Shown here one piece after another: positions 59,908 through 64,000 of a stretch of DNA of 64,000 bases. Under the pieces are notes generated by a model that was given only the letters and a program-made list of their open reading frames with translations, did no database searches and was not told the DNA's origin. The DNA lies in assembly GCA_002359895.1 (NCBI GenBank), contig DEOB01000011.1:373203-437202 (forward strand), read 5' to 3'. Within the stretch, counting starts at the first letter, position 1. Every line of letters begins with the position of its first letter. The translations under genes and the position numbers were made by a program. The stretch is from Stenotrophomonas sp. UBA2629. Its GTDB lineage: Bacteria; Pseudomonadota; Gammaproteobacteria; Xanthomonadales; Xanthomonadaceae.

Positions 59908-62340
59908 GTGACCGCTACCGGGGGTAGGCCTGTGCTGCATTGGCTGCTGCGTGTGCTGGGGATCGTGCTGGGGCTACTGCTGTTGTTGCTGTTCGTCATC
60001 TGGATGCTGCTGCGTGGCAGCCTGGCCCAGCTGGATGGGGAGCTGGCCTTGCCGGGCTTGTCCGCACCGGTCAGCATCGACCGCGACGCCAATGGCGTGC
60101 TCACCGTGGATGCCGCAAACGAAGCCGACATGGCCCGTGCGTTGGGCTATGTCCATGCGCAGGAACGCTTCTTCGAGATGGACCTGATGCGGCGCTCGGC
60201 CGCCGGCGAGCTGTCCGAACTGTTCGGTGCCGATGCCCTGCCCTTGGATCGCAGAATGCGCACGCACCGGCTGCGCGCGCGCACCATCGAGAATCTGGAT
60301 ACCGCGCTGGGCAGCAAGCGCACGGTGCTGCAGGCCTACCGCGACGGCGTCAATGCGGGGCTGGCATCACTGTCGGTTCGTCCTTGGCCCTACCTGCTGC
60401 TGCGTCAGCAACCGCGCCCCTGGGAACTGGAGGATTCCGTACTCACCGGGCTGGCGATGTATGGCGACCTGCAGGACCCCAGCAACAGCCGTGAATTGGC
60501 ATTGGCGCGCATAAAGGAAGTCGTACCGCCCGCGCTGTATGCGCTGCTGTCGCATGACGGCAGCGAATGGGATGCACCGCTGTTCGGCCAGGCGCGCGGC
60601 AACGCGACCTTGCCGGATGCAGCCACGTTGAACCTGCGCACGCCTGGTCCGCAGGAAAGCGAAACTGCCACCTTTGCCGCATTCCCCCCCACGTGGCGCG
60701 CGCGTGGTTTTGATCCGTCGCCCGAGGCGGGCGAGTACTTCCCCGGCAGCAACAATTTCGCCGTTGCCGGGGCACTCACTGCCGATGGCCGCGCGATCAT
60801 CGCCGACGACATGCACCTGGGTCTGCGTGCGCCCAACATCTGGTTCCGCGCGCGTCTGCGCTATACCGAGCCCACCGCGCCGGAAGGCAAGGTGGACGTA
60901 AGCGGCTTCACCCTACCCGGCTTGCCGGCGGTGATTGTCGGCAGCAACACGCGCGTGGCGTGGGGCTTCACCAACAGCTACATCGATACCGCCGACTACG
61001 CATGGCTGCCGGCAGGTACGCCACTGCAAACCCATAACGAGACCCTCGCCATTGCCGGCGGCACATCCGAAACCCTACTCGTGCGTGAAAGCAGCTGGGG
61101 CCCGGTGACCGCAGAAAATGCAGATGGCAGCCTGCTCGCATTGCGCTGGGTCGGCCAACTGCAAGGTGCGGTGAAGCTTGAGTTTGCCGATATGGCCAAG
61201 GCCGCCGACCTTGACGCGGCACTGGCTGTCGCAGACCGCTCCGGCATTCCCGCGCAGAACCTGCTGGTGGCGGATCGCAAAGGGCGCATTGCCTGGCGCC
61301 TGATCGGAGCAAGGCCCGACCGCATCGGCAGCTGCAGCATCGGTGGCATTGCCAACTCGTCACAGTTGCCCACGCAAGCCGAAGCAACCGCCCCCTGTCT
61401 GCCATGGTCCGTGCGCAGTGACAACGCGCCTTCTCTGATCGACCCCGCAGACCATCGGCTCTGGACCGCCAACGGCCGCGTGCTCGATGGCGAAGCATTG
61501 ACGCTTGCAGGCGACGGTGGCTACGACTTCGGTGCACGTGCCAAGCAGATCCGCGATGGCTTGTTCGCACGTGAACGCTTCACCGAGCGCGACCTGCTCG
61601 CCATCCAGCTGGATGATCGTGCGTTGTTGATGGAACGTTGGTGGAAGCTGATGCGACAGACACTGGAACACAATGATGATCCAGCGTTGAAGCGTCTGGA
61701 AGCAGCCACCCGTGAATGGCAGGGCCGCGCCAGCGTTGATTCGGTGAGCTATCGGCTGGCACGCGGCTTCCGTGGCATCACCCTGGATACCGTGCAGGCG
61801 GCACTGCTGGCACCGGCAAAAGAAAAGCTCGGCGAGCAGTTTGTGGAACCCAATCTGCCGCAGCTGGAAGGCGTCGTGTGGCCATTGCTGACCGAGCGCC
61901 CCACCCACTTGTTGCCCAACCAGTTCGACAGCTGGGATGCGTTGCTGGTGGACAGCGCACAACAACTGGAACGTGATCTCGCCGCACAAGGGCCCGACCT
62001 GGGTCAACGCAACTGGGGCGAGCGCAACACCGCCGCCATCTGCCATCCGGTTTCGCGTGCATTGCCGGCGCTGTTCAAGCGCTGGCTGTGCATGCCGCGC
62101 GAACCCTTACCCGGTGACAACAACATGCCGCGCGTGCAGGGGCCGGCATTTGGCGCCTCCGAGCGCATGGTGGTGTCACCCGGTCACGAAGAAGACGGGA
62201 TCGTGCACATGCCGGGCGGGCAAAGCGGTCATCCGCTGTCACCGTTCTGGGCAGCCGGCCACGACGACTGGGTACAGGGAAAGCCCAGCCCCTTCCTGCC
62301 AGGCGCCGCAGAACACACGCTCATCTTGCAGCCACGCTGA
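59908..62340 (+). CDS. Penicillin acylase-family (Ntn) hydrolase
   Basis: 810 residues from a GTG at 59908. The N-terminal hydrophobic helix (about 12-35) acts as a signal or anchor. An alpha-chain region follows, then the Gly280-Ser281 autocleavage site in YFPGSNNFAVAG, where Ser281 becomes the N-terminal nucleophile of the beta chain. The beta chain contains ADDMHLGL, TLPGLPAVIVGSNTRVAWGFTNSYIDTADY and the C-terminal PGHEEDGIVHMPGGQSGHPLSPF block, all family marks. Members hydrolyse penicillins or, as PvdQ/QuiP, acyl-homoserine lactones; which one cannot be decided here. Periplasmic. Confidence 0.92.
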   Translation: MTATGGRPVLHWLLRVLGIVLGLLLLLLFVIWMLLRGSLAQLDGELALPGLSAPVSIDRDANGVLTVDAANEADMARALGYVHAQERFFEMDLMRRSAAGELSELFGADALPLDRRMRTHRLRARTIENLDTALGSKRTVLQAYRDGVNAGLASLSVRPWPYLLLRQQPRPWELEDSVLTGLAMYGDLQDPSNSRELALARIKEVVPPALYALLSHDGSEWDAPLFGQARGNATLPDAATLNLRTPGPQESETATFAAFPPTWRARGFDPSPEAGEYFPGSNNFAVAGALTADGRAIIADDMHLGLRAPNIWFRARLRYTEPTAPEGKVDVSGFTLPGLPAVIVGSNTRVAWGFTNSYIDTADYAWLPAGTPLQTHNETLAIAGGTSETLLVRESSWGPVTAENADGSLLALRWVGQLQGAVKLEFADMAKAADLDAALAVADRSGIPAQNLLVADRKGRIAWRLIGARPDRIGSCSIGGIANSSQLPTQAEATAPCLPWSVRSDNAPSLIDPADHRLWTANGRVLDGEALTLAGDGGYDFGARAKQIRDGLFARERFTERDLLAIQLDDRALLMERWWKLMRQTLEHNDDPALKRLEAATREWQGRASVDSVSYRLARGFRGITLDTVQAALLAPAKEKLGEQFVEPNLPQLEGVVWPLLTERPTHLLPNQFDSWDALLVDSAQQLERDLAAQGPDLGQRNWGERNTAAICHPVSRALPALFKRWLCMPREPLPGDNNMPRVQGPAFGASERMVVSPGHEEDGIVHMPGGQSGHPLSPFWAAGHDDWVQGKPSPFLPGAAEHTLILQPR

Positions 62341-62347
62341 ATGCGAC

Positions 62348-62373
62348 GGGCATGCCACATCAATGGCATGCCC
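62348..62373. terminator. Inverted repeat between convergent acylase and prpF genes
   Basis: Perfect 10-bp repeat GGGCATGCCA / TGGCATGCCC with a 6-nt loop, 7 nt after the acylase stop. No T-run; it could serve both convergent transcripts. Confidence 0.55.
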
Positions 62374-62442
62374 GGTTCAACGCATCATCAATGTTCAACG
62401 TAGCCGATGTACCTAAACCGTGAGTAGCGCCGATGTGGCGAC

Positions 62443-63636
62443 TCAGAACGAATCGCCCGGCACCCGCACCCAACCTTCCATCAGGATGCGCGCACTGCGG
62501 CTCATCACCGCCTTGGTCACCGTCCACTGGCCTTCGACCAATGCCACCGCCGCCCCCACGCGCAACGTGCCGGAGGGATGACCGAAACGCACGGCATCGC
62601 GTTCGCCACCACCGGCAGCAAGGTTCACCAACGTGCCCGGCACCGCTGCTGCCGTTGCAATGGCCACCGACGCCGTACCCATCATCGCGTGATGCAGCTT
62701 GCCCATCGACATGGCGCGCACGTTGAGGTCGATATCACCCGTCTTGATCTGCTTGCCGCTGCTGGAAACGTAATCAGCTGCCGGTGCCACGAATGCCACC
62801 TTCGGCGTGTGCTGGCGCTTGAGCGCTTCTTCCGGCGTCTTGATCAAGCCCATGCGCAACGCACCGGCAACGCGGATGGCTTCAAGCTTGACCAGTGCAG
62901 CCTTGTCTTCGTTGATGGCCGGCTGCAGTTCGGCGCCGGTGTAGCCGATGTCGGCCGCGTTGACGAACACCGTGGGAATGCCGGCGGTGATCATCGTCGC
63001 CTGCAGCGTACCCACATCCGGCACCTCAAGCGCATCCACCAGGTTGCCGGTGGGGAACATCGCACCCCCGCCCTCGCCTTCGCCTTCATCGGCCGGATCA
63101 ATGAACTCCAGCACGATTTCCGCCGCCGGGAAGGTCACACCATCCAGCTCGAAATTGCCGGTTTCCTGCACCTGGCCATTACTGACCGGCACGTGGGCCA
63201 GGATGGTCTTGTTGATGTTGGCCTGCCAGATGCGCACCACGCAGATACCGTTGTGCGGCACGCGCGCGGCATCCACATAACCGGCATGCAGGGCGAATGC
63301 ACCGGCGCCGGTGGACAGGTTGCCGCAGTTGCCCGACCAATCCACGAAGTCGGTGTCGATCGACACCTGCCCGTAGAGATAGTCCACATCGTGATCGGGC
63401 TGGCTGCTCGGCGAGATGATCACGCACTTGCTGGTGCTGGACGTCGCCCCGCCCATGCCGTCGGTGTGCTTGGCATAAGGGTCCGGCGAGCCGATCACCC
63501 GCTGCAGCAAGCGGTCACGCGCCACGCCCGGCTGCTGTGCGCTGGCTGGCAGGTCTTCCAGACGGAAGAACACGCCTTTGGACGTGCCACCGCGTAGGTA
63601 GGTGGCGGGGATGCGAATCTGCGGAAGGACGCTCAT
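62443..63636 (-). CDS. prpF: 2-methylaconitate cis-trans isomerase PrpF
   Basis: 397 residues. PrpF family: IPATYLRGGTSKGVFF at the start (the lysine in GGTSKGVFF is the catalytic base in the family), DGMGGATSSTSKCVI, DWSGNCGNLSTGAGAFAL with the active-site cysteine in GNCGN, and RFGHPSGTLRVGA near the end. It acts with AcnD in the methylcitrate cycle, which converts propionyl-CoA to pyruvate and succinate. The acnD, prpC and prpB genes would be expected upstream, beyond the window edge. Confidence 0.95.
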   Translation of the reverse strand: MSVLPQIRIPATYLRGGTSKGVFFRLEDLPASAQQPGVARDRLLQRVIGSPDPYAKHTDGMGGATSSTSKCVIISPSSQPDHDVDYLYGQVSIDTDFVDWSGNCGNLSTGAGAFALHAGYVDAARVPHNGICVVRIWQANINKTILAHVPVSNGQVQETGNFELDGVTFPAAEIVLEFIDPADEGEGEGGGAMFPTGNLVDALEVPDVGTLQATMITAGIPTVFVNAADIGYTGAELQPAINEDKAALVKLEAIRVAGALRMGLIKTPEEALKRQHTPKVAFVAPAADYVSSSGKQIKTGDIDLNVRAMSMGKLHHAMMGTASVAIATAAAVPGTLVNLAAGGGERDAVRFGHPSGTLRVGAAVALVEGQWTVTKAVMSRSARILMEGWVRVPGDSF

Positions 63637-63670
63637 GACGGAACACTCGTGGAAGAGGAAGGAAAGGAAA

Positions 63671-64000
63671 TCAGGCTAGGGAGGCCCGGTGCTGCCGGCG
63701 TGCGCGCGCCTGTGGCCCGCGCTGCCAGCGGAACAGCCATAGGACGGCCAGCTTGGTGCTTGCACTGACCACGGCCAGCAGCAGCAACGGCCAGCCCAAG
63801 CGCAGGCCCATCGCAAAGGCGAAGACGATCGTGGAAAGATCCATAAGCAGGATCAGCTGGCTCATCCGCAGAGACACGCCACCGGTATGCCCGTTGCGCC
63901 AGATCAGCAGGATCTGGTGCGCATAGCCCTGTGCCAGCAACGCGGTGATCACCACGATCATGGCGGTGGCTAACACCCGGCCCGGATCGGCATGACGCTC
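63671..64000 (-). CDS. Small membrane protein, PQ-loop-like, 5' end beyond window
   Basis: The frame is open from the window edge to a stop at 63671 (at least 109 residues). A GTG at 63976 could start it but has no ribosome-binding site, so the true start is probably outside. Three or more hydrophobic helices are visible. The motif QILLIWRNGHTGGVSLRM resembles the PQ-loop (PQ-x-x-x-x-W-R-x-x-S-x-x-G-x-S) of SWEET/MtN3-like and lysosomal-cystine-transporter families, with the Pro missing. A basic tail ends the protein. It lies 34 nt before prpF and may be co-transcribed with the methylcitrate genes. Confidence 0.6.
   Translation of the reverse strand, partial: ERHADPGRVLATAMIVVITALLAQGYAHQILLIWRNGHTGGVSLRMSQLILLMDLSTIVFAFAMGLRLGWPLLLLAVVSASTKLAVLWLFRWQRGPQARARRQHRASLA

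Overview
The window is 64 kb of high-GC, gene-dense bacterial chromosome. Gene content and order point to the Xanthomonadaceae, most likely Stenotrophomonas or a close relative. Supporting points are an emrR-emrC-emrA-emrB pump locus in the order described for Stenotrophomonas maltophilia, a phosphate locus with two PstS paralogues beside an OprO/OprP-type porin, PrpF rather than only PrpD-type propionate genes, and REP-like GGGAGAGGGG repeats. No phage, insertion sequence or CRISPR array was seen. The genus call is inference from gene families, not from a marker comparison.

Layout. 1-2.8 kb: a truncated periplasmic ClpP-like lipoprotein, then alkylation repair (an Ada N-domain/AlkA fusion plus Ogt). 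3-7.2 kb: a lipoprotein phosphodiesterase, a DnaJ-like/Hsp20 pair, and a peroxiredoxin/ferritin-like pair. 7.2-15.6 kb (minus): PbpC, a thioester-containing bacterial alpha-2-macroglobulin and an FKBP-like protein. 15.8-17.7 kb: enoyl-CoA hydratase, a small unknown protein and endonuclease III. 17.7-23.4 kb: a looser region with a YjaB-type acetyltransferase, a LysR regulator with a cyclase-family enzyme, and two poorly known genes (one DUF4304-like). 23.4-32 kb: the phosphate regulon (porin, secreted unknown, two PstS, PstC, PstA, PstB, PhoU). Three tandem-repeat PhoB boxes with 11-bp periodicity each lie about 50-55 nt before a start codon.

32.2-34.1 kb holds the most interesting locus: a compact RiPP-type operon. 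It encodes a Sec-exported precursor with two blocks of the EGKCGEGKCG motif, a DUF692 (MNIO) multinuclear iron enzyme and a DUF2063 partner. It belongs to the HvfA/bufferin copper-handling class, in which cysteines are converted to copper-binding heterocycles. 34.3-35.8 kb: RNase T and a membrane GGDEF protein whose active site is degenerate (GNKEF) but whose c-di-GMP I-site (RASD) is intact. 35.8-42.9 kb: a two-component system divergent from a MacA-MacB-outer membrane factor exporter. 43-47.5 kb (minus): a DmpA-like peptidase, RlmB and RNase R. 47.6-50 kb: three tRNA-Leu(CAG) copies; copies 2 and 3 share duplicated flanks around a TauE-type permease and a LysR gene. 50-55.9 kb: EmrR-EmrCAB and a divergent AraC regulator with candidate operators between them. 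55.9-64 kb: ParC, thiopurine methyltransferase, a bacterioferritin lacking the haem-ligand Met, a penicillin-acylase family protein, PrpF and a truncated membrane protein.

Start codons were chosen by Shine-Dalgarno spacing, signal peptides and family length; several differ from the longest open frame. All function calls come from reading the translated sequence; no database search was run.
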